Assembly: GCA_944391635.1 (NCBI GenBank)
Contig: CALXUL010000278.1
Location: forward strand, 1 to 5,453
From: an uncultured Clostridia bacterium
GTDB taxonomy: Bacteria > Bacillota > Clostridia > UBA1381
Reading direction: 5' to 3'
Length of the DNA stretch: 5,453 nucleotides
Numbering within the stretch: the stretch's first letter is position 1; each line of letters starts with the position of its first letter. Of the stretch, positions 1 through 5,378 are shown piece by piece. The position numbers were made by a program, and so were the translations under genes. Under the pieces are notes generated by a model that worked only from the letters and a program-made list of their open reading frames with translations, had not been told where the DNA came from and ran no database searches.

Positions 1-123
1 GTGGATTATGTTGGCAGCGTTATCCCAAATGAGTTTGTAGTCGGATACGGGTTGGATTATGCGGAACAATACCGCAATCTCCCGTATATTGGTATACTTG
101 ATGAATCTGTATATTCAAACTAA
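1..123 (+). CDS. hpt: Hypoxanthine phosphoribosyltransferase, C-terminal end (partial)
   Basis: Frame 1 is open from the window edge to TAA at 121-123 and encodes the last 40 residues of a purine-salvage enzyme. The enzyme transfers phosphoribose from PRPP to hypoxanthine or guanine, giving IMP or GMP in the cytoplasm. The tail reads [20 protein letters not shown], followed by [13 protein letters not shown]. This matches the conserved C-terminus of bacterial HPRT, in which the VGYGLDYAE segment and the RNLPYIG segment are hallmarks. The GTG at position 1 is an internal Val codon, not a start. The gene is complete at its 3' end and stops just before an intrinsic terminator. In many Firmicutes hpt lies between tilS and ftsH; here nothing follows on the same strand. 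Identification is firm although only the end is visible. Confidence 0.93.
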   Translation: MDYVGSVIPNEFVVGYGLDYAEQYRNLPYIGILDESVYSN

Positions 124-124
124 A

Positions 125-160
125 AAACAAAGCCCGGTGAAATTATCACCGGGCTTTTTT
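125..160. terminator. Bidirectional intrinsic terminator shared by hpt and the MATE gene
   Basis: A perfect 12-bp stem (AAAGCCCGGTGA at 129-140 pairing with 146-157) closes a 5-base loop. On the plus strand it runs into six T's, and on the minus strand into a TTTGTTTTTT tract. It sits 5 bases after the hpt stop and begins at the MATE stop codon (159-161), so the two convergent genes share it. The T tract of the plus-strand terminator overlaps the MATE stop. Confidence 0.92.
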
Positions 161-1532
161 AATCTTTAAAATCTCTTGTAACACTCTTTAGCCATTTTTT
201 CGACTTATATCTGATAATAGACAGCGGCAGTTTAATTATCTCGTCACTTGTTAAAACAATATATGTAATGACTACCGGAAGTTTCCATATAAACGCCGCA
301 ACAACCCCCAATGGTATTGCCACAAGCCAGAGCGAAGCGCAATCAAGAAAAAGTCCGTATTTTGTATCGCCGCCGGCTCTAAATACTCCCACAATCATAA
401 CAGTATTTACACTTGCAAGTATTATTATATATGAGAGGATTGCAAGCATTCCGCTAAGATACCCTTCTGCTTCTGCACCGAGCGACATAACCGCTTTCAT
501 TACCGGTATCATAATTAAAATCAAAGCAGAACCGCAAAGACCCAATATAACGGTAATTTTCATAAACCGCGATGCATAAGTTTTCGCGTATTCCATCTTT
601 CCTTCCCCAATAACTTTACCAATCATTATTGCAGCCGCATTAGCCGCGCCCATTGTTACAACAAACGCCAATTGACGCACAACTTGCGCCACCGAGTTTG
701 CCGCAGCAGCAGATTTTCCAATATGTCCTATAACTGCCGTTATCATAGAATATCCGCCGCCCCACATAAGCTCATTAAGAGTAACCGGCACGGCAAATTT
801 CACAAAATCTCCTATTAGAACCTTTGGCGTTGACAAAAGGTTTTTTATTCTTACTCTTACAGTCTTGTTCACTTTTAAAGAGTATATTATAACAATTATC
901 AACTCCACATATCTTGCACTTGCCGTTGCAATTGCCGCTCCGACAACGCCTAAAGCCGGTATTCCCATAAACCCAAAAATAAATACAGCATTTAAAATAA
1001 CATTTACTATTAACGACACCAAATATACTATCGTTGAAATAATAACCCGCTCAACACTGCGCATAACATTAAGATAAACCATAGTAAATGCCGCAGGTAT
1101 GTATGCAATAGCCACTATCCGCATATATGCCGCGCCCTGTTCGATAACATCCTCTTCGCCGGAAAATATCATCATAAGCTGTCTTGGAAAGAATAATGCC
1201 GCTGCCGTAAATATGGCTGCCGCGCAAAATGCCGTGCGAAGCGCAAGTCCGAGTATTTTTTCTATTGTATTAATATCGCCCTTACCCCAATATTGGGCGG
1301 TAAGCACTGCTGCACCCGAGGTTAAACCAAAAAATAAAAGAGTCATTATAAAATATACCTGTCCCGCAAGCGATGCTGCCGAGATTGCAGTTTCTCCCAC
1401 AAACCCCAGCATAACCACGTCTGCTGCCTGTACGCCTACATTTATCAAATTTTGCAACGCCATCGGCAGCACAAGTACAAATACCGTGCGGTAAAAATTT
1501 CTCCGTTCCGTTTTTGTGTTTAAGTCTTTCAT
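159..1532 (-). CDS. MATE family multidrug/toxin efflux transporter
   Basis: This is a 457-residue polytopic inner-membrane protein of the multidrug and toxic compound extrusion family. Such proteins export cationic drugs or metabolites in exchange for Na+ or H+. Length and organisation fit: there are about 12 hydrophobic segments in two homologous halves. The first half opens with a Pro-containing helix (LPMALQNLINVGVQAADVVM, then LGFVGE), and the second with FAVPVTLNELMWGGGYSMIT. Further family features are LTAQYWGKGD after helix 2, the paired MIGKVIGEGK in the second half, and RAGGDTKYGLF near the C-terminus. The ATG at 1532 is chosen. A GTG immediately upstream (1535) is equally in frame; an AGGAG at 1542-1546 is 9 bases from the ATG and 6 from the GTG, so the start is uncertain by one codon. 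The gene is transcribed alone from a near-consensus promoter. Substrate cannot be inferred. Confidence 0.95.
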   Translation of the reverse strand: MKDLNTKTERRNFYRTVFVLVLPMALQNLINVGVQAADVVMLGFVGETAISAASLAGQVYFIMTLLFFGLTSGAAVLTAQYWGKGDINTIEKILGLALRTAFCAAAIFTAAALFFPRQLMMIFSGEEDVIEQGAAYMRIVAIAYIPAAFTMVYLNVMRSVERVIISTIVYLVSLIVNVILNAVFIFGFMGIPALGVVGAAIATASARYVELIIVIIYSLKVNKTVRVRIKNLLSTPKVLIGDFVKFAVPVTLNELMWGGGYSMITAVIGHIGKSAAAANSVAQVVRQLAFVVTMGAANAAAIMIGKVIGEGKMEYAKTYASRFMKITVILGLCGSALILIMIPVMKAVMSLGAEAEGYLSGMLAILSYIIILASVNTVMIVGVFRAGGDTKYGLFLDCASLWLVAIPLGVVAAFIWKLPVVITYIVLTSDEIIKLPLSIIRYKSKKWLKSVTRDFKD

Positions 1533-1541
1533 CACAGTATT

Positions 1542-1546
1542 CTCCT
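1542..1546 (-). promoter_or_regulatory. Ribosome binding site of the MATE gene
   Basis: The minus strand reads AGGAG here, within GAGGAG, 6 bases before a GTG and 9 before an ATG. Both starts are compatible. The ATG is preferred by codon identity. Confidence 0.7.
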
Positions 1547-1571
1547 CTTCGCCTTAAATTCAACAATGAGC

Positions 1572-1600
1572 ATTATAACAATACCTCCAGCATTTGTAAA
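1572..1600 (-). promoter_or_regulatory. Sigma-A-type promoter for the MATE gene
   Basis: On the minus strand there is TTTACA (1595-1600, one mismatch to the -35 consensus), exactly 17 bases, then a perfect TATAAT (1572-1577). Initiation would fall near 1565, giving a leader of roughly 33 bases that contains the AGGAG site. This is the clearest housekeeping promoter in the window. It sits in the divergent gap between the MATE gene and the small plus-strand gene. Confidence 0.82.
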
Positions 1601-1638
1601 CATTAATATACAATTTGAAATATTTATTTAACATAAGA

Positions 1639-1666
1639 ACCAAATCCCGGTATCCGGCATAGTATG
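1639..1666 (+). promoter_or_regulatory. Possible sporulation-type (sigma-K-like) promoter with an embedded palindrome
   Basis: No convincing sigma-A promoter precedes the small gene at 1719. Instead there is an AC at 1639-1640, 17 bases, then CATAGTATG (1658-1666), which resembles the sigma-K pattern AC / CATANNNTA with a mismatch at the last base. The -10 lies inside a perfect 11-base inverted repeat, GCATA-G-TATGC (1657-1667), just after a CCGG-TAT-CCGG repeat (1647-1657). Short degenerate motifs of this kind arise by chance, so this is a weak call. Confidence 0.25.
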
Positions 1667-1705
1667 CTAATGCAGGGGCTTTATTATCCCCCGAGTAATT
1701 TTAAA

Positions 1706-1711
1706 AGGAGG
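1706..1711 (+). promoter_or_regulatory. Strong Shine-Dalgarno of the 36-residue gene
   Basis: AGGAGG, within AAAAGGAGGG, lies 7 bases before the ATG at 1719. It is a perfect anti-16S match at optimal spacing and the main evidence that this very short frame is translated. Confidence 0.85.
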
Positions 1712-1718
1712 GCGTATT

Positions 1719-1829
1719 ATGAGTGAATGTGGATGCGGATGCGGCAGCACCGGCGGCTGCGGCTTTGATATGGATATGATCCTTTGGGTGCTGATCATTA
1801 TCGTTATCGTTACATGTGTGTGCAAATAA
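1719..1829 (+). CDS. 36-residue Cys/Gly-rich single-pass membrane peptide, unknown function
   Basis: This small gene has a consensus ribosome binding site, an ATG start, a TAA stop and its own terminator. The product has two parts. The N-terminal head (residues 1-19) starts MSECGCGCGSTGGCG and carries four Cys, three of them as C-G-C-G-C. The hydrophobic segment (residues 20-34), MILWVLIIIVIVTCV, is long enough to span or insert in the membrane. Cys33 and Cys35 come just before the terminal Lys, giving six Cys in all. The architecture of a Gly-rich head plus one hydrophobic helix in under 50 residues resembles the tiny YjcZ-type sporulation proteins of Bacilli and the small Cys/Gly-rich membrane peptides common in Clostridia, but I cannot assign it to a named family. 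It is divergent from the MATE gene and convergent with the radical SAM gene. A spore-coat, membrane-microprotein or metal/redox role is possible; none is shown. Confidence 0.8.
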   Translation: MSECGCGCGSTGGCGFDMDMILWVLIIIVIVTCVCK

Positions 1830-1844
1830 ATGACATAACAAAAT

Positions 1845-1867
1845 ATACCCTGCACTCTTGCGGGTAT
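1845..1867 (+). other. Bulged hairpin in the 3' untranslated region of the small gene
   Basis: ATACCC (1845-1850) pairs with GGGTAT (1862-1867). After a single bulged T, GCA (1852-1854) pairs with TGC (1859-1861) around a CTCT tetraloop. No T run follows, so it is not itself a terminator. It could stabilise the short mRNA 3' end or act with the terminator that starts 3 bases later. Confidence 0.5.
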
Positions 1868-1869
1868 CA

Positions 1870-1909
1870 AAACAGCTTTGCGGATTTAAACTACCGCAAA
1901 GCTGTTTTT
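1870..1909. terminator. Bidirectional intrinsic terminator of the small gene and the five-gene operon
   Basis: A perfect 14-bp stem (1870-1883 with 1894-1907, arm AAACAGCTTTGCGG) closes a 10-base loop. The plus strand continues TTTTTCTTT and the minus strand GTTTTGAT. It lies 40 bases after the small gene's stop and 8 bases after the radical SAM stop (1918-1920), so it ends both convergent units. Confidence 0.9.
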
Positions 1910-1917
1910 CTTTATCA

Positions 1918-2523
1918 TTATTTAGAAAACTTTCTAACTCTGTATTCTACACCAAGCTTCTTTGCAATCTTCTCACATTCGGCTATATCTTCTGCGCTTA
2001 TGGTATCCACAACACTTAACACAACCCGCCCAACATGCTTTTTCGCACATTTAGCAAAGTCAAGCATTGCATCAAACCCCTCCTTACCAAACTCGCAATG
2101 GCAAATTCTGTCATAGTCCTCGGCATTTTTAGCATTAAGGCTGACCGATACCACATCAATCAATCCCTCAAATTCTGGCGTAATATCAAATCCTGCCGCA
2201 TGGTTTGCATGTCCGTTTGTATTTATGCGTATTACCGCGCTGCTGTTTTTGCGTATATACCCCGTAACCTCAACTACAGCTTCCCATCTAAGAAGCGGCT
2301 CGCCATAACCGCAGAAAACTATCTGGCTGTATTTTTTAAATTCCGCCGCTATCAAGGCTTCAATAATCTGTTCCGGGCTTGGTTCTTTATCGAGCCATAA
2401 ATCAATCCCGTCCATACCCGATGGCGTATATCTGATACAAAAATCGCAGCGGTTTGTGCAGCGGTTTGTAACGTTAATATATAAATTCCCCTCATGTTCA
2501 TATACAATATTCATTGCCGACAT
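1918..2523 (-). CDS. TatD-associated radical SAM protein
   Basis: This 201-residue protein is a compact radical S-adenosylmethionine enzyme. Cys22, Cys26 and Cys29 in NRCTNRCDFC form the CX3CX2C motif that binds the 4Fe-4S cluster. CGYGEPLL (71-78) is the GGE-like SAM amine-binding strand, with INTNG (100-104) and SLNA (128-131) as further barrel strands. There is no SPASM or other C-terminal cluster domain, and the short length implies a partial TIM barrel. Size, the N-terminal HEGNLYINVTNRC pattern and the position directly after tatD fit the family known as 'TatD family-associated radical SAM protein', whose reaction is unknown. The gene begins 16 bases after tatD. ATG 2523 is preceded by AGAGGT (2535-2540), which overlaps the tatD stop but is 11 bases away. 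An in-frame ATG at 2514 matches the usual family N-terminus better but lacks a site of its own. It is the last gene of the operon. Confidence 0.9.
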   Translation of the reverse strand: MSAMNIVYEHEGNLYINVTNRCTNRCDFCIRYTPSGMDGIDLWLDKEPSPEQIIEALIAAEFKKYSQIVFCGYGEPLLRWEAVVEVTGYIRKNSSAVIRINTNGHANHAAGFDITPEFEGLIDVVSVSLNAKNAEDYDRICHCEFGKEGFDAMLDFAKCAKKHVGRVVLSVVDTISAEDIAECEKIAKKLGVEYRVRKFSK

Positions 2524-2539
2524 TTTTCTATTTTACCTC

Positions 2540-3307
2540 TCAATCTATCCCAAAGCATCGCTTTGCATTTTCAAAGGTAGCATCTTCAACATCTAAAACG
2601 CTCAAGCCCTTTATTTCTGCAAGTTTTTCAGCCACAAAATGAATATAAAGTGAACTGTTTCGTTTACCTCTTACCGGAACCGGCGCAAGATACGGCGAAT
2701 CTGTTTCAAGCAGAATCCTGTCAAGCGGTACGTACTCTGCCGCTTCAACAGCACGTCTTGCGTTTTTAAAGGTAAGCGTCCCCCCAAACGCAATATACAT
2801 ACCCATATCCAAGACCTCTTTTGCCATCTCTCTGCTACCCGAAAAACAGTGCAGTACGCCAGTTACTTTTCCATCACCGGAATGTTTTAATAAATCTATT
2901 GTATCAAAATGTGCCTCGCGGTCGTGTACTATAACCGGCATACCAAGTTCAACCGCAAGTTCTATCTGACGAGCAAACCATTTTTTCTGTATACTGCGTT
3001 CAGGTTCGCCATAAAAATAATCAAGACCAATTTCCCCCACAGCCTTGATTTTTTCTTTTGTACATGCTTTTTTTATAATCTCCATATCGGATTCCATAAG
3101 CCCTGCACAGTCGGATGGATGCACCCCGGCAGCACCGTAGATAAAGTCATATTTTTCGCATAAGTTTTCAATAACCGGTATATCCTCCAGAGCAGAGCAG
3201 GCATTCATTATCAGTCCGACATTATTTTCGCGCATACTTGATAAAATTTCATCACGGTCAGCATCAAACTGCTTATCGTCATAATGCGCGTGGGAATCAA
3301 ATAACAT
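2540..3307 (-). CDS. TatD family metal-dependent hydrolase (YcfH/TatD-type)
   Basis: The protein has 255 residues, the normal length for this amidohydrolase-fold family. Members are cytoplasmic and have been linked to Mg2+-dependent DNase or 3'-5' exonuclease activity and to quality control. All expected metal ligands are visible: His6 and His8 in FDSHAHYD, Glu92 in GEIGLDYFYG, His128 in PVIVHDRE, His153 in LHCFSGS and Asp203 in LLETDSPYLAP. GVHP (61-64) and RGKRNSS (213-219) are also characteristic. The start is ATG 3307, 9 bases after AGGAGG (3317-3322). That site abuts the stop of the CPBP gene upstream, leaving a 15-base gap. The product is active-looking and complete. Its in vivo substrate (DNA, RNA or something handled by the partner radical SAM enzyme) cannot be read from sequence, so I give no symbol. 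Confidence 0.95.
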   Translation of the reverse strand: MLFDSHAHYDDKQFDADRDEILSSMRENNVGLIMNACSALEDIPVIENLCEKYDFIYGAAGVHPSDCAGLMESDMEIIKKACTKEKIKAVGEIGLDYFYGEPERSIQKKWFARQIELAVELGMPVIVHDREAHFDTIDLLKHSGDGKVTGVLHCFSGSREMAKEVLDMGMYIAFGGTLTFKNARRAVEAAEYVPLDRILLETDSPYLAPVPVRGKRNSSLYIHFVAEKLAEIKGLSVLDVEDATFENAKRCFGID

Positions 3308-3316
3308 CGCCCAAAA

Positions 3317-3322
3317 CCTCCT
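3317..3322 (-). promoter_or_regulatory. Shine-Dalgarno of the TatD gene at the end of the CPBP gene
   Basis: The minus strand reads TAAAGGAGG: the CPBP stop TAA (3323-3325) shares its edge with a perfect AGGAGG, 9 bases before the TatD ATG. This is the strongest ribosome binding site inside the operon and suggests TatD is initiated independently as well as by ribosomes finishing CPBP. Confidence 0.8.
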
Positions 3323-4249
3323 TTAATACATCATCATATTACTCAGCTCATATATTAACGAACCTGTCAGTATCCTTGATAACAAAATCATCAGGTTAAG
3401 ACCCATAAAAATACCAATAGAAATTATCATAGCAGCGGATAGCCCAACAGGAGCTGTTGTTTTTGGTACATCCGGGTGCCAGTTGGAAGTATTTTCGCAA
3501 GTTTTAATAAAAAACCAAACCAGCACAGGAAACCCAATAACACCTACAACCAAAATCAACCATTCAATCACCGGATTAATCATACCTGCCATAAGCAGCA
3601 AAAGCGAATATAGATTACTTGCCGAATGTGCTATCATCGCAGCAAACAGCGAACCAGTTGTTATTCTTATAACTCCCAAAAGCACGCCCAAAAAGAAAAT
3701 TGGAAGAAATGATTGTGCAGACTGATGTAAAAGCGCAAATCCGAATGCTGAGAAAAACAGTTGTACCATCAGTCCATAACGGTGAAACAATCTCATCAGT
3801 ATACCTCGGCAGAGGGTTTCCTCAAATACCGGGGCAAGAATACACATAACTATAAAATTCTGTATAAACGCCGCAACGCCCCTTGACGCAACGACGTCAT
3901 CATATTGCTGTGCACCAAATAATACTGTCAAAATTGACTGCAACGGCATAAAAATAGTTCCGACAAAATTCTGCGCAGCCGCAGGCAGCAGCAGCAAAAA
4001 TGGTAATAGCTTTGGCGAAAAACGCTTTACTCCAATACCTTTTAATATTCCGCCTGGCATATCCTCCCAAAACAACATAAAAAGACCTATTATTACCGGA
4101 ATAATAAGTACAGCCTCTCCCGACAGCATATAAAGAAAACTATCCTCAGGCGGCTGTATAAATATAAATGGCACCGACGCTGTATACATAACTGCTAAAG
4201 TTATTAACACCAGCCACCAGCCGCGCTGAAAACCCCTGCTCTTGTTCAC
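3323..4249 (-). CDS. CPBP family intramembrane glutamic endopeptidase (CAAX protease-like/Abi)
   Basis: This 308-residue polytopic membrane protein carries the conserved motifs of the CPBP (Abi, CaaX protease and bacteriocin-processing) family. They are EETLCR (Glu143, Glu144, Arg148; EExxxR), FALLH (171-175; FxxxH) and HSASN (208-212; HxxxN). These residues form the catalytic site in Rce1-type intramembrane proteases, so the protein should be active. About eight hydrophobic segments are visible. Two flank the core N-terminally, and the C-terminus has a polar stretch around CENTSNWHPD (251-260) followed by one more helix. The start is GTG 4249; its GTGA overlaps the upstream stop by 4 bases and only a weak GAGAG precedes it, so translation is probably coupled. 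In other bacteria members give bacteriocin self-immunity or process small peptides and membrane proteins. No bacteriocin gene is recognisable beside it, so the substrate is open. Confidence 0.92.
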   Translation of the reverse strand: MNKSRGFQRGWWLVLITLAVMYTASVPFIFIQPPEDSFLYMLSGEAVLIIPVIIGLFMLFWEDMPGGILKGIGVKRFSPKLLPFLLLLPAAAQNFVGTIFMPLQSILTVLFGAQQYDDVVASRGVAAFIQNFIVMCILAPVFEETLCRGILMRLFHRYGLMVQLFFSAFGFALLHQSAQSFLPIFFLGVLLGVIRITTGSLFAAMIAHSASNLYSLLLLMAGMINPVIEWLILVVGVIGFPVLVWFFIKTCENTSNWHPDVPKTTAPVGLSAAMIISIGIFMGLNLMILLSRILTGSLIYELSNMMMY

Positions 4250-4791
4250 ATTATCAACTCTCTTTCAGTAACTATCATATCCATCGGAATATCTGTCTGT
4301 TCGACCGCATCTATCTCGACTTCCTGAACAGAAAAAGCTATCCCGCATTTTATGGCATTTGTCTGACAAAGAAACCGGTCATAATATCCTGCGCCATAAC
4401 CTATCCTGTACAATCTTCTGTCAAACGCGACCATCGGGACAATTACCATATCAATTTCTGCCGCATCTGCCTTTGGCGTATCAGGTTCATATATCCCATA
4501 CGCCCCCGGCAGGAGCGACTCTATATCATCTATTCTGCATGCTTCAATTTCTCTTGTATCAACAACGCACCTCGGCAGATACAAGGTCTTCCCGTCCTTT
4601 ATTATTCTTTCACAAATTGATTTTGTATCCGCTTCGGATTTATATGATGCATAACACATAATATTCTTACTGTTTTTAAATTCACAAAGCCCGGAAATCC
4701 GGTTTGCAATCATATTACTGTATTTTATACGTTTCTCAAAATCAAGCGCCGAACGTGCAGCAAGCGCAGCTTTTCTTAAATCACTTTTCAA
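4246..4791 (-). CDS. 5-formyltetrahydrofolate cyclo-ligase (5,10-methenyl-THF synthetase)
   Basis: The enzyme uses ATP to convert 5-formyl-THF to 5,10-methenyl-THF, recovering folate from a storage or inhibitory form in the cytoplasm. With the TTG start it has 181 residues, near the family norm. Its N-terminus, (M)KSDLRKAALAARSAL, matches the usual KxxLRK opening. GIYEP (99-103), VPMVAFD (118-124) and the ATP/substrate loop GYGAGYYDRFL (131-141) identify the family, and the C-terminal TDIPMDMIVTE strand is also typical. I prefer TTG 4791 because its TTGA overlaps the stop of the DJ-1 gene by 4 bases and places the family N-terminus exactly. An in-frame ATG at 4836 would add 15 charged residues, has no Shine-Dalgarno, and lies inside the preceding gene. 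The 3' end overlaps CPBP through GTGA. Confidence 0.93.
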   Translation of the reverse strand: MKSDLRKAALAARSALDFEKRIKYSNMIANRISGLCEFKNSKNIMCYASYKSEADTKSICERIIKDGKTLYLPRCVVDTREIEACRIDDIESLLPGAYGIYEPDTPKADAAEIDMVIVPMVAFDRRLYRIGYGAGYYDRFLCQTNAIKCGIAFSVQEVEIDAVEQTDIPMDMIVTERELIM

Positions 4792-5321
4792 TACTGCATC
4801 GCTGCCTTCAACTCTTCTGCTTTCTTTTTGCCGCATAATGTGCTTACAATCAAAAACCCAAAATCCGATGCCGCGCCGGCGCCGCGGGCTGTTATAAACT
4901 GACCATCAATAACCGCTTTGTCATTGACAATATTTGCATCATATAAATAATCTTCATATCCCGGAAAACATACTGCTTTTTTCCCGCGCAAAAAACCTTT
5001 TTTACCGATTATTGAAGGCGCAGCGCAAATAGCGGCTACATACTTTCCGTCAGCCACAGCCTTATTTATAAGATAGTGCACCTCGTTTGAAGCGTCGAGA
5101 AGTTCATGTCCTACGCCGCCCGGCAGCATAAGTAAATCCATTTTATCTGCCTCTACACCGCTCATATCAATGTCCGCATAAACTTCTATCCCATGCGAGC
5201 CGCGTACCTTACGGTCAGCTATACCTACCGTCTGAACTTCAAGTCCTGCACGCCGCATTATATCAATAGGTTCAATCGCTTCCACCTCTTCAAAGCCGTT
5301 TGCAAGAAGTACGTATATCAT
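4788..5321 (-). CDS. DJ-1/PfpI family protein (YajL/DJ-1 type)
   Basis: This 177-residue cytoplasmic alpha/beta protein belongs to the DJ-1/ThiJ/PfpI superfamily. It opens MIYVLLANGFEEVEAIEPID, closely matching the DJ-1 N-terminus, with Glu14 in the position of the acidic residue that activates the reactive cysteine. The nucleophile elbow AAICAAPS contains Cys99, the equivalent of human Cys106. GSHGIEV (41-47), CFPGYEDY (118-125) and TARGAGAASDFG (144-155) are further family signatures. YajL/DJ-1 proteins have been proposed to act as oxidative-stress chaperones, glyoxalases or protein and nucleotide deglycases; the real activity is disputed and not decidable here. ATG 5321 follows GAGGAG (5330-5335) at 8 bases. 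It is the first visible gene of the operon and overlaps the next start by TTGA. No convincing promoter is seen in the 132 bases upstream. Confidence 0.93.
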   Translation of the reverse strand: MIYVLLANGFEEVEAIEPIDIMRRAGLEVQTVGIADRKVRGSHGIEVYADIDMSGVEADKMDLLMLPGGVGHELLDASNEVHYLINKAVADGKYVAAICAAPSIIGKKGFLRGKKAVCFPGYEDYLYDANIVNDKAVIDGQFITARGAGAASDFGFLIVSTLCGKKKAEELKAAMQY

Positions 5322-5329
5322 ATCTCATT

Positions 5330-5335
5330 CTCCTC
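5330..5335 (-). promoter_or_regulatory. Ribosome binding site of the DJ-1 family gene
   Basis: The minus strand reads GAGGAG, 8 bases before ATG 5321. The operon promoter was not identified. TATTAT at 5338-5343 resembles a -10 box but would start transcription inside this site and has no -35. Confidence 0.75.
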
Positions 5336-5360
5336 GTATAATAAATGTAGTAGTTTTTAG

Positions 5361-5378
5361 AGTTCCTCTCCAAGAACT
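5361..5378 (-). other. Hairpin upstream of the operon
   Basis: On the minus strand AGTTCT (5373-5378) pairs with GGAACT (5361-5366) around a TGGAGA loop. The innermost pair is T-G, allowed as a wobble on this strand but a C-A mismatch on the other, so any RNA structure favours the minus strand. No T run follows on either side, so it is not an intrinsic terminator. It may be part of a structured RNA or of an element end (see the next entry). Confidence 0.4.

Noticed and set aside
1099..1494. A 131-residue plus-strand open frame antisense to MATE
   Set aside because: Its low-complexity Ala/Ile/Ser/Thr composition mirrors hydrophobic codons on the other strand. It has no start signals.
1282..1566. 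A 94-residue minus-strand open frame overlapping the MATE start
   Set aside because: It is a shifted-frame shadow of the MATE coding sequence, and the family match and ribosome binding site both support the MATE frame.
1784..2116. A 110-residue plus-strand open frame
   Set aside because: It begins out of frame inside the small gene, crosses the terminator and runs antisense through the radical SAM gene. It has no ribosome binding site and no protein-like composition.
1719..2523. Six-Cys peptide plus radical SAM gene as a SCIFF/sactipeptide-like RiPP cluster
   Set aside because: The genes are convergent and separated by a strong bidirectional terminator. The radical SAM protein lacks a SPASM or RiPP-recognition domain and pairs with tatD. 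The peptide has a membrane helix rather than a leader plus Cys-rich core.
159..4249. MATE exporter, small peptide and CPBP protein as a bacteriocin export/immunity locus
   Set aside because: MATE proteins are not peptide exporters, there is no ABC peptidase-transporter, and CPBP sits inside a coupled housekeeping-type operon. Proximity alone does not support this.
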